From contig NW_004624783.1 of assembly GCF_000247695.1 (NCBI RefSeq), positions 124,919 through 188,918 on the forward strand: a stretch of 64,000 bases of DNA, written 5' to 3'. The position numbers were made by a program, and so were the translations under genes. Under the pieces are notes generated by a model. That model was not told the origin of the DNA, did not search any database, and was given only the letters and a program-made list of their open reading frames with translations. This stretch comes from Heterocephalus glaber. Its lineage: Eukaryota > Chordata > Mammalia > Rodentia > Bathyergidae. Shown in pieces: positions 33,876-44,494 of the stretch; the first letter of the stretch is position 1; each line of letters opens with the position of its first letter.

Positions 33876-35128
33876 CCACAACCCAAGCATAGTTGGGAAG
33901 AGGAAGTGATGAAGCCTCTATTGTGGCCCATGAGTCCAGTGTCTGGCCTGGAACACAAGCAGAAGGACTGAGGACCCATCCTGAAGGAGAAGAGGGTCAG
34001 GGATACCAGTGCTCCCCTGGCCGGCTGTCTGTAGTGGTGGTGGTCAGGCCTGCATTACCATTTCTGTAGGCCACTTCCGCCATTAGGTTTCTAATTTGGA
34101 CTGTAGTATTAGAGGCCTCAGGACCTGCTCAGAGACAGGAGCCCGTTGGGTCCTGGCCTTTCTGTGGATACCTGTAGGGGGCAGGCTCTTGGTTCCTGGT
34201 CAGAGGGTGGACTCTTCTGAGTCCTTGTTGGTGTCTGAGGAGGGCGTGGCCTCTGGTCACAAGAGAAGGCGGGAGGAAGCTACTACCTGTGACGGCCAGA
34301 GGCAGGTGGCCTGGACTCCAGTCAGGCCCCACCCTGACCCATCCCAACCCCCCAGGGCATATTATATCTCTCTGAGCCTCAGTTTCCCCATACATAGAAA
34401 AACAGTGTCAGAGGCGAAGCTCTGGCCCCCTTCTCCCGAACTTGATGCTTTATAATGCAACAAGGCACAGACAAGAGACTTGAGGGCCCAGGACAAGAGA
34501 GAACAGGAAGAAAGCTGCAGTGGGGTGGGCCCAGGGGACGGGAGCAGCCCCGGGTGAGGAAGTGCTTCCAAACCACCACACATATAGCACTTCCTTCCAG
34601 GGCCCTGGAGCAGAACCTCCTTCCCATCCTGCCATCTCGGAGGGTGTGGTCAGGCGCCCAGCCCAAAAGCCACCAGCAGTGTTTCTGCAAGCCAGGGATG
34701 TCTGCCTTCCCGGGCCACAGAGAGTCCCACTCACAGGGCAGGGCTGAGGAAAATGTGACTCTACCCCTTTGTGGAGAATCTCCAGCCCCAGGCGGGTGGG
34801 GTGGAGCCGGGACAGCCCTGTTTCCTCAGGCGCCCTCATTCAATGAGCCCTGGATGCTTTACATTAAACCCTTGAAGACCCCAGCCAGGCTGGTGGCAAC
34901 ATTTTCCCACCCTGTCTCTGTGGTTTGTCATCCTCTCTGGCATCACAAGAGCAGGAGATATGGCTGGAGAGTTGGTGGTAAAAGACAATCTTGCTTTCTA
35001 GACAAAAATATCCAACTGTCCCCTACCCCAAAGTCAGTAAGCCTGGCTCCTGCTGAGAGCAGGCAAGGGAGGGTGAGGGCAGGGGTGAGAAGAGGGAGAG
35101 GAGACAGAAATGGGAAGCAGTCGCCTAG

Positions 35129-35144
35129 ACAATTATTAAATTGT
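35129..35144. promoter_or_regulatory. Palindromic SOX-dimer-like site (candidate)
   Basis: ACAATT, 4-bp spacer ATTA, AATTGT is a perfect inverted repeat of a SOX-type ACAAT core. The spacer of 4 falls in the range known for SOXE (SOX8/9/10) dimer sites. It lies about 4.8 kb upstream of the AQP1 ATG in an AT-rich island within GC-richer DNA. Function is unproven. Confidence 0.3.
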
Positions 35145-38100
35145 TCCATCTCTGATGAATCACTAGTGGCCTGCTAAATCCTTTTTTGATTTAAGAGAGA
35201 TCCTGTGACTGTGACACGTAAATATTCAGGAGTAATCTGTCGGACAGGAGGAACTCACAGGCTTGGAGAGGTGGTGCCCATCCCCTGAGAAAAGGAGAGA
35301 GTCAGGGGCACACGCACATCCTGAGCCTTGGGAGAGGCTGGAGGCCACTTAAGCAGCAATGTCCTTGGCAGCAACAGCTTCAGCAAATGCAACCTGGGGC
35401 ATCCCACGTGCCCAGTCCCATGACCAGCTCTCCCGGGTGGTTTTGAGGCCCAGCCTCAGCCTTGCGCTTATAGGGATAAGGGGTCAGGGGCTGGCTGGTG
35501 TGGCTCCAAAGGAGGACAGCTACATTGGGCGTGGCACACCGGGGCCCAGTGTGGGGCAGGGAGGGGTGGGCATGGACTTTCCTCCTCCGTGGTGAATTAA
35601 GGGCCTGAAGATGGGGGAGGGCTGAGTTCAGGGGGACCTGGGGAAGTCCTGGCTTCTTTCAGGTCCAATGGCTCTGGGCCTGAGACCCCCTGTGCTTTCC
35701 CAGGCTGGAGGAGCCTGATATCTCCTCACAAGATAGATGACCCCAGATGGTCTCAAGACCCCACTCTGGCCACGGCTCCTGGCTGAGAGCCAGGGCTTCC
35801 AGGTCCCGGATCAGAGTCTGGAGAGGAATGGAAGCAGGTGCCCCATCGAGGATGTTTTCAGAGCCGGGAGCCATTGGTGGGTCAGTTGGGATCTCTGGGA
35901 GGGGTGTTTTCTGATTTGCTCTACTCTCTCTCCAGGCTCCACCAGGACTGTGTTCTAGCTTTCCACTCTCAGTCACCGCTCTCTGCCCCAGTTCAGGAAA
36001 GCTGGAGCAATTCTAGGAAACTCGCCCAAGCTGTTGGTGAGCTGATGGCGATGGGAGGCTCCTCTCCCCAAACCCTATCCTCCTGCAAGGCCTCATGGAG
36101 GAAATGAAGTTATGGCTTTCTGTAACCCGGCCTGGGGATGAGAAATCCCTTTTGGGCCTGGAGGGAGGGCCCATTCCTTTGGGTCCCTCTGCCCTGCACT
36201 CAACAGTGGCTTGGGGCTGGTGACATCTGGGCCACACCCTGGGTGTCTTCTCTCCACACAGCCCACACTCCAGATCCTTCACTGCTATCTGTGAGCCTGG
36301 ACAGAAGCTGAAGTCCTCCCACTGGATCTCTGTGGAGACAGGGCTCAGGCATCCTGGGAACAATCACCTCTGGGACAGGACGTGGGTCTCACAGGCGTGC
36401 CAGGAATGAGGCACATCTGGAAGAGCATTTGCCGAAGCTCTTGCTGCCAAGGACGTTGCTGCTTGAGTGGCCTGCAGCCTCTCCCAAGGCTCAGGAGCTG
36501 GGGGTGGAGGGCTCCCCCTTATATAGCCTGGCTATGCCACTGTCCATGGGAGGGATACAGAGCCAGCATGGGGTGAAGGGACAGCACCTGCCAAGGTGGG
36601 ACACACTGGAGGAGGGGCTGAGCTGGACACAGCAGCAGATGCCTGGCTGCTGTGACTGCAAGGGTGGCTCTGGTTGCAGTTGCGCTTCCCTGTGGTCCAT
36701 GTTGAGCCCAAAGCTGTCTTGGCAGGAAGGTTGGAGCTGTCCCTTACTCCTGCTCACCTGGCATCTCCTGGGGTCTGGAACCCCAGCCCTTGTGCTTTCT
36801 CCTGGCCCAAGAGAGATGTGCCAGGTGCACGTGGGTGTGGAGGCCCTCCCTTACAGGGGAACCTGGGCTCTGGACTAGATTGCCTGTCTGGCAATCCCAG
36901 CTCCACCTTTCCATGGCAAGTCACATTTACCCATGAGCCTCCCAGAGTGGTGGAGAGTGAGGTCTGCACTAGTGTTTCCAGCCATGCTTCCATCCTGATG
37001 ATGCTCCTGATGCTGGCAGTCCCTTTGCCCATAGGAATGGAGCTATTGTGATGGCCATGCTGGTATGGGAGAGGGGGACCCAGGATGCAGGGGTGGCAGA
37101 AGTATCACTCCAGGATCCTGTTATCTTGATTGGTGGATGCATGATTTGCCTAGATAAAAATGCTTTGCCCAACCTGTTATTCCTGGGTCCCCCAGTTCCT
37201 AGCTGCTCCAAAGAGGGGTGGGCCTGTGCTGGTGCACCACCCCTGCCCCCCCCCCCATGCATGAACTCCACATGGAGACCCTGAGCAGCTGTAACAGAAT
37301 GGAGGCTTCAGAAGGATGTGGAGCTGGTCTGTGTAGCTCTCGGCCATCTTTCCAGGGCCCAGAACAGTGTTTTCCAGGTAACCTGGGCTAAGCAAACATC
37401 TGTCAGATATATTAGTAAGTTCCTGGGGACTGTCAACCCCAGGCACAGTAGAACTCCAGGAATCCTCAGCTGGGTGGATCTGGACCTGGCCCTTGGACCT
37501 TGTCACAGACACCTGGGATACATACAGGTCCTGGAGGCCTAGGCGCCTGACTCCGTTCCGCTGCATGGCCATGCCAGCCCCTGATTGGAGCCAGCTCTCT
37601 CCTGCTGACTTCGAGTCCTCTTGGCTGGATCCCTTTGCCCTCAGCCTCAGATCTTAGCCCTGCACCAAATGAAGGGCAGGGACTGCAGTGGGCTCTCAGG
37701 GGCCAGGAATCGGAGGGGAGAGAAAGTGTGTCACCCCTCAGGGGACACAGTGTGAAGAAGACAAGCAGATACCTGTGACCTGAAGACCCTGGCCAGACAG
37801 CTGCTACCGCCCTGTCCCCAGGAGCCTGCCTTGGAGGGGGCACAGGGCTGTCTTCTGAAATCTCAGGGTAAAAGCATTCCAGCTCTGCAGAGAGAGAGAG
37901 GTCAGAGGTCCCAGAGAATGCCTCACCAGGGGTGAGTCAGGGCACCAGGCCAGGGCCCAGGGCCCGAGGGAGCCTCCTCCCAGGACACAAATGCTGAGCC
38001 AGGGCTGCCCAGAGTAAAGGTTATGGGGGAGGTTCCAGGAGGTAGTCCACTGGGCCTGCTCCCTCTCTCAGAGGGTTAATAACGCACTGATTACCTCCAG

Positions 38101-39604
38101 CTGCCCGGTAGTCTGAGTGCACAGGGCCTGCCAGCCTCCATGCCAACAGCCTCTGGCCACTCCCTGCTGCTCTTACAGGCAATAGCTGCCTGTCAGAGAA
38201 CGCAGCTTCCCAGCCGGCTGCCTGCTCCTGGGAAATGTACACCACACTGCTCCCTGGGCTTTCAGGGCAGCAGCTGGGCAGAGGGTGGCCTGTGGAGGTG
38301 GAGTCATTCTCTGCAGCCTGGACCCTGGACAGGAGGAGGGATACAACTCACGTGTTGTCTCTGTCCTGCCCGCAGCACACCTATGACACAGGGAAGTGAC
38401 TCTTGTCTCTCAGCCTCACTTTCTACACCGACAAATGAGATAAATTTGCTCGGGATTCGAACTGTGGTGGGCAGGAGGGAGGTGGGAGGAGATCCTCCTT
38501 CCTGATGGCAGAGAGGGACCGTCCCTGCTGAGCCTGTCTCACCTTTCAACACATTCACGTGCCACAGGCAAATGGGCTGGGCTGGCCTTTCAGATAGCAC
38601 CCTGGCCCGGGAGTCCAGACTTGGGCTCTGCTTATTAATTGCAGCTGGATGTCCACAGGGCACAGGCTGGGTCTGCAGCACTGCCTCTTCTCTTCCCCCT
38701 GCTGGGCAGCCTGTCCGCCTCACCCCTTCTCTTTCCTCTCTCCCCTTACTGCTTCTTGGCTCTTCTCCCTGCCTCTGTCTCAGCATCAGTCTCTGTCTCT
38801 GCAAGGGGAATCTCTTCCTTCTTCTCCCTTCCATTTAGTTCTAATCTGTTCCCTGCAGCTATCCTTCATGCTCTTCCTTGTCCCAGAAGCTCACAGGCAC
38901 AATACACCTTTCTCCTGATTAAGTGAGGGCTTAGGATACGACCTGGAGAGACCATGTCTCCCTGTCTGACCTTACTGGCCTGGGTTGCCATTCCTTCTGG
39001 CTCTTTAGTGACCTGCCAGCTCAATTGCTTGTGCGAGTGAAGTTCTGAACTTCCCCCATCTCCTCCCAAGCTGTCCTCAAATCACTGGTTCAAACTGTTC
39101 CTAAGTTCGAGGGCTCTTGGGTGGAAGCTTCCCAACATGCTGTCTCAGGTCTGCCCTTGACCACACCAAGGAGGGCAGCCTCCTGACAAAGCTCTCTGTA
39201 CTCGCTGAAGCTTTTTGCCCCCATCAACCCATGCCTGGCTGGTGGGGGTGTCATCTCTAAAGTGACATGTAGCCACTGGGTTCAGGCTGGGTATGGCAGG
39301 CCCAGGCTGCCCCTCCTGGATCCCTGGAGCCACCAACCTCAGGACTAACAGTGTCACACCACAGTGGGATGAAGATTCCAGGCAGGCGAGATCTTGGTGC
39401 TCATCTCCAAGGAGGGCAGCGTCCACCCACTGGGGCCAATCCCCCACCTCCTCCCTTTGGAGTGCCTGGCTCTGCTGTCCGGGCACCCCCTGAGCTTTGC
39501 ACACTGGGCAGGACACCTGGATTTCTTTGGCCCCCTGAGTGGGGCCAGCTCAGAGGAATTTCTCAAAGCCTATTAGAGCAACAGCTGCCTCCTGCCTGCC
39601 TCCT

Positions 39605-39624
39605 GGGCTGGGCAGGGCTGAGGG
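39605..39624 (+). promoter_or_regulatory. G-quadruplex motif in AQP1 promoter
   Basis: Four GGG runs (39605-39607, 39610-39612, 39615-39617, 39622-39624) with loops of 2, 2 and 4 nt satisfy the usual G3+N1-7 quadruplex pattern. It starts a purine-rich GGGA/GAGA tract that runs to about 39671, roughly 180-230 bp upstream of the predicted transcription start. Confidence 0.5.
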
Positions 39625-39671
39625 CGGAGGGAGAGAGGGAGGGAGGTGGGAGGGAGGGAGAGAGGAGGAAG
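39625..39671 (+). repeat. Purine-rich GGGA/GAGA tract
   Basis: This is an almost uninterrupted polypurine stretch on the + strand (only one C and one T), directly after the quadruplex motif and immediately before a TATA-like ATAAAA at 39673-39678. Polypurine tracts in promoters can form triplex DNA or bind GAGA/MAZ-type factors. That is family knowledge, not shown here. Confidence 0.75.
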
Positions 39672-39784
39672 GAATAAAAGTTGGCAGGCGGACAGCAGAG
39701 CTCAGTCTGCATCTATCACAGAGAGGAGGCCTGTGTGGTGTGGGCTGGGCCAGGAGCAAGGAGAGGCCTTCCTCCCTTTGTGCT

Positions 39785-39810
39785 CCCCCCGCCCCCCCCA
39801 GCCCTATAAA
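39785..39810 (+). promoter_or_regulatory. AQP1: AQP1 core promoter: C-rich/GC box plus TATA box
   Basis: A CCCCCCGCCCCCCCC run (39785-39799), an Sp1/KLF-type C-rich element, is followed by TATAAA at 39805-39810. The TATA box lies 91 bp upstream of the ATG. Transcription is therefore expected to start near 39835, with a 5' UTR of about 60 nt. As I recall, the human AQP1 promoter has the same TATA arrangement. A second weaker ATAAAA at 39673-39678 could serve an upstream start. Confidence 0.75.
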
Positions 39811-39834
39811 GAGGCCCAGCCCAGGCTGTGGCTC

Positions 39835-40285
39835 AGCCCTCGGAGGGACTCGAGCACCAGGCAGCGAGCAGTCTCAAGCCAAGCCCCCAGCTAACATGGC
39901 CAGCGAGTTCAAGAAGAAGATCTTCTGGAGGGCCGTGGTGGCCGAGTTCCTGGCCATGACCCTCTTTGTCTTCATCAGTATCGGCACTGCCCTGGGCTTC
40001 AACTACCCACTGAGGGTAAATCAGACAGCGGTGCAGGACAACGTGAAGGTGTCGCTGGCCTTCGGGCTGAGCATTGCCACATTGGCCCAGAGCGTGGGCC
40101 ACATCAGCGGCGCCCACCTCAACCCAGCTGTCACACTGGGGCTGCTGCTCAGCTGTCAGATCAGCATCCTCCGGGCAGTCATGTACATCATCGCCCAGTG
40201 TGTGGGGGCCATCGTCGCCACCGCCATCCTCTCGGGCATCACCTCCAACCTGCCCCAAAACTCGCTCGGCCGCAATGACGTGAGT
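39835..40285. other. AQP1: CpG-rich patch over AQP1 exon 1
   Basis: CpG dinucleotides are frequent from the predicted start through exon 1 (for example around 40030-40110 and 40200-40285) and rare in surrounding DNA. This is the only clear CpG-dense patch in the window. It fits a small promoter/first-exon CpG island. Confidence 0.55.
39896..40279 (+). CDS. AQP1: AQP1 coding exon 1 (residues 1-128)
   Basis: AQP1 is the plasma-membrane water channel of red cells, proximal tubule, choroid plexus and endothelium. The ATG has a strong Kozak context (A at -3, G at +4). The exon starts MASEFKKKIFWRAVVAEFLA and ends at Asp128 before the donor gtgagt. Visible features are three membrane segments (about 8-36, 49-66, 95-115) and the first NPA pore motif at 76-78 in SGAHLNPAVT. 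Phe56 is a selectivity-filter residue. Asn42 in NQT is an N-glycosylation site, and residue 45 is Ala, the human Colton-a type residue. Loop A (NYPLRV, 36-41) and loop C (SNLPQNSLG) differ from the remembered human protein. Joined exons give 269 residues, the standard length. Confidence 0.98.
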
Positions 40286-40944
40286 GGGGTGCCCCAGGCT
40301 TGGGGGGGGCTCTGGAATGGTGCAGAGAGGGCACTAGTCCCATGTTCTGCCCATTTTGTGGATGGGGACACTGAGGGAGAGAGAGGACAAGAGGTTGTTG
40401 GGGGTTTTGTGGGGTTGTGCCTGGAGCTCAGCTCTGCTGCAGCTCTGGCCTGGTTTCTGCCGGCCTCTGTGGAAATCAGAACAGGAGAAAAGTGATTGTG
40501 CCAATGTCCCCTGCAGAGCGTCTGTTGTGGGGAATGAGTTTGGAGGCACTAACTTCAGGCCAGCAGTTCCTCATGCCCAGACTGTAGTTTCTTGGCCCTG
40601 CTCAGCCCTGCCCGGGGAGCCAGCTTCCTCCTCTGCAGCCCTGCACCCTGGGAAAACTCTACCTGCTGTCCCCAGCCATGCTGCTCCAGATGTGGGGCAC
40701 CTCCACAGCAGCGTCTGCAGGAGTGTGAGCAGGACTCCCTTGGAGAGATTCCTAGGCTTTCAGGCAGCCCTCCATTTTTACACACTTCCCCAAATCATCT
40801 CCCCCAGGGAGTCAGTGAAAGAGTGCCTCAATTCCTCTCCCACTGGACATCAGACAAGGGCAAGGGAGTGAAAACACTTTTACTGGGTGACGGAGAAAGG
40901 TAGGAGGCAAGGGCCGGGCCCACAGTGCCTAGACAGAGAGGGGT

Positions 40945-41072
40945 GTGGCATGTGTGTTTGTGTGTGTGCAGGTGTGGGTGTGCATATGCTTGCCAGCGTG
41001 GATCTCTGAGCTTGGGTAAGCTGTATGGACATTCATGCTCCTGTGTGAAGGTGTGTGTGGGTGAGTGTGTAA
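40945..41072. repeat. TG-rich degenerate simple repeat
   Basis: About 128 bp of TG-dominated text with interruptions, in AQP1 intron 1. It looks like a decayed TG microsatellite. Confidence 0.55.
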
Positions 41073-42829
41073 CTGCATGTACCCATTGCTTCTGGCGTGA
41101 ATAGGAAGCAGATGTTAGCAACTGGGTGGCAGCTGCTGAAAATAATTGCCCCTAGGCTGCTTAGCATGGCTAAATGGCCATTGGTGGTGGCTGCCTGCTG
41201 TCACAGACCCCAGCTATTCCAGCTCCCCAGCCAAGTGCAAACACTGAATGCCCTTGCCATGCATCAGGGTGCAAATGGCCTTAGTGGCCACATAAGGGGA
41301 GTGAGAGGCCTAAGGGGACTGGGGGTACCCTTTTTGGGAAGGAGATGGACCAAGAGCACAGAGGAGGAACAGATCTGGAGAAATGTGGCTGGGGGTCCCT
41401 GCAGGTCTGGTGGGTGTGGGGACAGCAAAAGAGCAGGGGAGGGCTTCTCAGAGATGGCAATGGGTGATTACAGTTCTCATTTTCCAGCCAGAGTCCAGTC
41501 CTGCTGCCCAGAGGCTAGGTAAGAGTCTGGAGCAGAGGGCAGTTGTCGTGGCCCCGCCACAGGTGATGAGCACTTCTTCTGTCACATTGACACCTTCCCA
41601 GCCCTCTGTTGAGTCAACTTCTACTCAGCCGAAGATTGAAGATTAGCTCTGTGACTGGAGTTTAGACTTTAGCCAGGAAAGATGTGGCTGTGAAAGACAA
41701 AAGGACAGAGCTTGGATTGGCCATGGCCCCCCAGGCCTCAGTCTCCTCAGCAGAAGCAGAGTAGGTTGACCTCAGGGAATCCTTGTGGGTAGGGCCAAGT
41801 TCACACTGGGGCTTGGCTGGGTAGAATGGAGGTGGGGAAGGCTCTCCCTGAGGGCGGGATGGAGACTCCTAGACATACTGGCTCCCTCTTTCTCTCCCAA
41901 CTCAGAGGACAAGCAGGACTTATGCACCTGCTGGAAAAGGCTTTGTACTGTCTGGTGTGGGCATCCAGCACAGGAGTGGGAGGGCAGAGCTCTTCTGCAC
42001 CGTCTGGGTCTGGCCATACCCTGCTTTGGTTCTCCATCCTTTCTAGCTTCCATTTTCCAGAGGCTGGTGGGGGCTCTGGCCCTGCCCTGTCTAGACAATG
42101 GACATTTGGGGTTCAGGAGCACAGGTATGGGCTTAGAAACAGGTGGCCCCTAACCCTGCCACTCAGACACTGACCTGAGACCTGGGGGCACCTGGGAGTG
42201 GCTGTGATGACTCCAGAGGGACAGTGCACAGTCCACACAGCAGGTGACACACTCTTTCCTCCATGCTCTGGGGGAGGCTCCCACAGCCCCTCAGTTCTCC
42301 CGCCCCTCCCTGGCCAAAACCTGGGTGGGACAGATCGTTGTCTTGGAGATTTCCAAAGAAATTAAGGGAAAAGTGGCAGGAAGTGGTTGAGTGAGTCAAG
42401 GGGTGTCCCCTGGGGACATAGTAGGGACAACTTTCTCCTCACTGAGTCAGGACCCAGGACACGCCCTACAGAGACCACAGGCCTTTGTCCACCCTGCACT
42501 GTCCCAGTTAGTTCTGAGAGCCAAACCCTGATTTTGGCCAAGAGTGAGAGGTTCTGCAGGGTGGCTACTCTGGCCTGCCCCTGCCCTGGCTCAGCCACTG
42601 ATATCCTATGTGACTCCACAGAACTAACCTGACTGATGTGGCCCAGGTTCATCTGTGAGCAGGACACAGAGGGTGTGGCTGGCTCAGGAAGTAGAAGATG
42701 CTGGGGCCCCGGGAGTCCCAGCATTCTCTGGCTGTTTTCATTCTTCTCCTCCCTGGCCAGCTCCCTGCAGACATTGATGAGGCTGCTGGGTGCTCAGTGC
42801 AGCCCTGGGAAGTACACAGTCCCAGAACA

Positions 42830-42885
42830 AGATAAGCCCTGTGTGCAGCTGGCTGTGATAAGAGACAGCAGGCAGGTGTGATAAA
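42830..42885 (+). promoter_or_regulatory. AQP1: GATA/E-box cluster in AQP1 intron 1 (candidate erythroid enhancer)
   Basis: Three GATA motifs on the same strand lie within 56 bp: AGATAAG (42830-42836), TGATAAG (42856-42862) and TGATAAA (42879-42885). E-box CAGCTG (42846-42851) sits 5 bp before the second GATA core, and CAGGTG (42873-42878) lies one base before the third GATA core. E-box/GATA composites are bound by TAL1-GATA1 complexes in red-cell precursors, where AQP1 is strongly expressed. The motifs are seen directly; enhancer activity is an inference. Confidence 0.45.
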
Positions 42886-43200
42886 GAGGGGTCAGGGCTG
42901 GCTTAAGAACTTTGGAACTGGAACGGTGGGAAAGCCAGGTGGGCTTCAGGGAAGAGATGCTGTATGAACTCAAATGTGGAGACCCTATAGAGGGAAGGGG
43001 CTTCTGGCCAGAGTGCTTGTGTTTGCTTAAGCAAGAAGGCAGTAGACGCTGTGGCTGAGGGTCACTGGATCTAGTCTGAAGGGGCCCTGGTCAGGCCAGT
43101 GCCTGCATCTGGAGGGCGCTCCGTCCCCAGCTCCTATGAGCTCAGCCATCCTGGGGATGCAGAGGGGGCAAATCTACTCACAATCGGGTCCTTCTTAGCC

Positions 43201-43281
43201 CTGCTGGTGGTGCCACAGCCAGGACACATAATTACTGTTTCCAGGGGGTTAAGAGAGGGGCTGCCTTCACTCATTCAAGGG
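43201..43281 (+). repeat. Local duplicated segment, intact copy
   Basis: The left half (43201-43244, ending 'ataattactgtttccag') recurs at 43539-43582. The right half (43243-43279, 'agggggttaagagaggggctg...cactcattcaag') recurs at 44198-44234. Here the halves are adjacent, so this is the uninterrupted version. It does not match any repeat family that I know. Confidence 0.55.
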
Positions 43282-43538
43282 CCTAAGTGCTTGGAAAATG
43301 CTCCCATGTGCTGCCCCAGCAGCCTGGCCTTGGTTCTAAATGCTCCCCATCCCCCAGTTTCTGGGGCCTCGGTTTTCCCAGCTAGAGGGACAGAGGTCCG
43401 TCCCTCCATGTCCCCAGTTCTCCCAAGATAGAGGCCCCTGTTGCCTCCTCCAGGGCTTAGAGGTGGACCGGGGAAAGGGAAGCCAGAGTTTCCGATGACC
43501 CTGCTCAGGCCAACCTGCCTGGGGAGAGGGCGGGGGGC

Positions 43539-44234
43539 CGGGTGGTGGTGCCTTAGCCAGGACGTATAATTACTGTTTCCAGCCAGAACAGATGAGAGGG
43601 GAGGGCAGCAGCTTTGCGGTGGAGACTTCCCTCACCACGGAAAGTTCTGAGCTGCCTCCCCCAGTGGAGCCCTCTGAGCAGCCCAGCCAGTGCCAGTATG
43701 GCCCACCCCAGTGCTCGGCCTCCTCCCAGGAGCCCACATCTGCAGGGGCAGGATTGTGAGAGGACGTGTGGCTCCATGGGTGGCCCCAGGCCCCTTTCGC
43801 CCTGGCTTCCTGCTCTCAGCCAGGCACCCTCCAGCTATACGAAGTGGCCCAGTAACTCATCACGAGCCCACTCCATGCAGCCACCCCAGCCCGGGCCCCA
43901 CCCAGCAGGTATTGCTAGCCCATCAGCCCTTCCTCAGACAGGTCACACATCCTCCCAGTTGGCTGGTGAACTTTTCCTGGTGGTAAAGGAGCCTTCATTT
44001 CTACCTGGCAGAGGCTTCCTGCAGGCCCTGGTGCCCACTCTTCAGAACCACCAAGTGGATCTGGGGTCTCCTCTATGGCAGGGCTTGGAACCACACACCT
44101 GCAGATATGGGCAGGAAAGTGTTGTCCCCGAGGGCACAGGTGTGGCCAGGGTTTCCTCAGGGTCTCTCCCTGGGGACCAGATGTGTTCCTTGCCCACAGT
44201 GGGTTAAGTGAAGGGCTGTTTTCACTCATCCAAG
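43539..44234 (+). repeat. Second copy of the duplicated segment, split by about 615 bp
   Basis: The left half is at 43539-43582 and the right half at 44198-44234. Both are roughly 85-90% identical to 43201-43281 by eye. The intervening 43583-44197 is GC-rich unique-looking DNA with no recognised transposon. It may be an insertion into copy two, or copy one may carry a deletion. Confidence 0.45.
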
Positions 44235-44407
44235 AAGCTGCGGATCACTCAGACCAGCACAACCAGAGGCTGAAGCCCATAACTAAAAGTAGGCAGAAAA
44301 GGCTGGAAAAGGTCTTCACTGCCATTAGCAGTTCCCCATCATGGCCTGAAAGGCAGTAGGGTTCCTGTCAGGGGCAGGTTCTGTTTGATACAAAGAATTA
44401 TTACTTT

Positions 44408-44494
44408 CTTTTTTTTTTTGGTACCGGGGATTGAACTTGGGACCTTGCGCTTGCGAGGCAGGCGGCAAAACCACTGAGCTAAATCCCTGGCCCT
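44408..44494 (-). mobile_element. ID-type (tRNA-Ala-derived) SINE, antisense in AQP1 intron 1
   Basis: The reverse complement reads as an ID head: 'ggccagggatttagctcagtggttttgccgcctgcctcgcaagcgcaaggtcccaagttcaatccccggtacc' in order, followed by a poly-A tail (T-run at 44409-44419 here). A 13-bp target duplication GAATTATT(A/G)CTTT flanks it (44395-44407 and 44495-44507, one mismatch). It is the same subfamily as the copy at 8912 but better preserved. Confidence 0.88.

Larger units (their letters stand above)
22911..39604. other. Intergenic region MINDY4 to AQP1
   Basis: This is about 16.7 kb with no supportable gene. It includes two MER5A-like elements (25372-25495, 31225-31390), a CA-rich patch (27137-27188), a MIR-like piece (28850-28945) and a TG/CA-rich alternating block (33685-33875). 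Candidate regulatory sites are an inverted GATA pair at 27394-27421 and a palindromic SOX-like site at 35129-35144. Long open frames at 28103-28783 (-) and 34455-35177 (+) have no domain, no coding-like composition and no recognisable homologue. Confidence 0.6.

Noticed and set aside
34455..35177. 240-codon open frame on + strand upstream of AQP1
   Set aside because: The translated text has no domain or repeat structure and no recognisable homologue. It has no promoter or splice context and sits in GC-rich DNA where long chance frames are common.
39673..39678. ATAAAA as the main AQP1 TATA box
   Set aside because: The TATAAA at 39805, 91 bp before the ATG, fits the expected AQP1 spacing better. 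The upstream one is kept only as a possible alternative.
40280..40495. Extension of AQP1 exon 1 through the intron (open to 40495)
   Set aside because: Gives a non-homologous tail, whereas the GTGAGT donor at 40280 joins exactly to exon 2 and restores the conserved protein.
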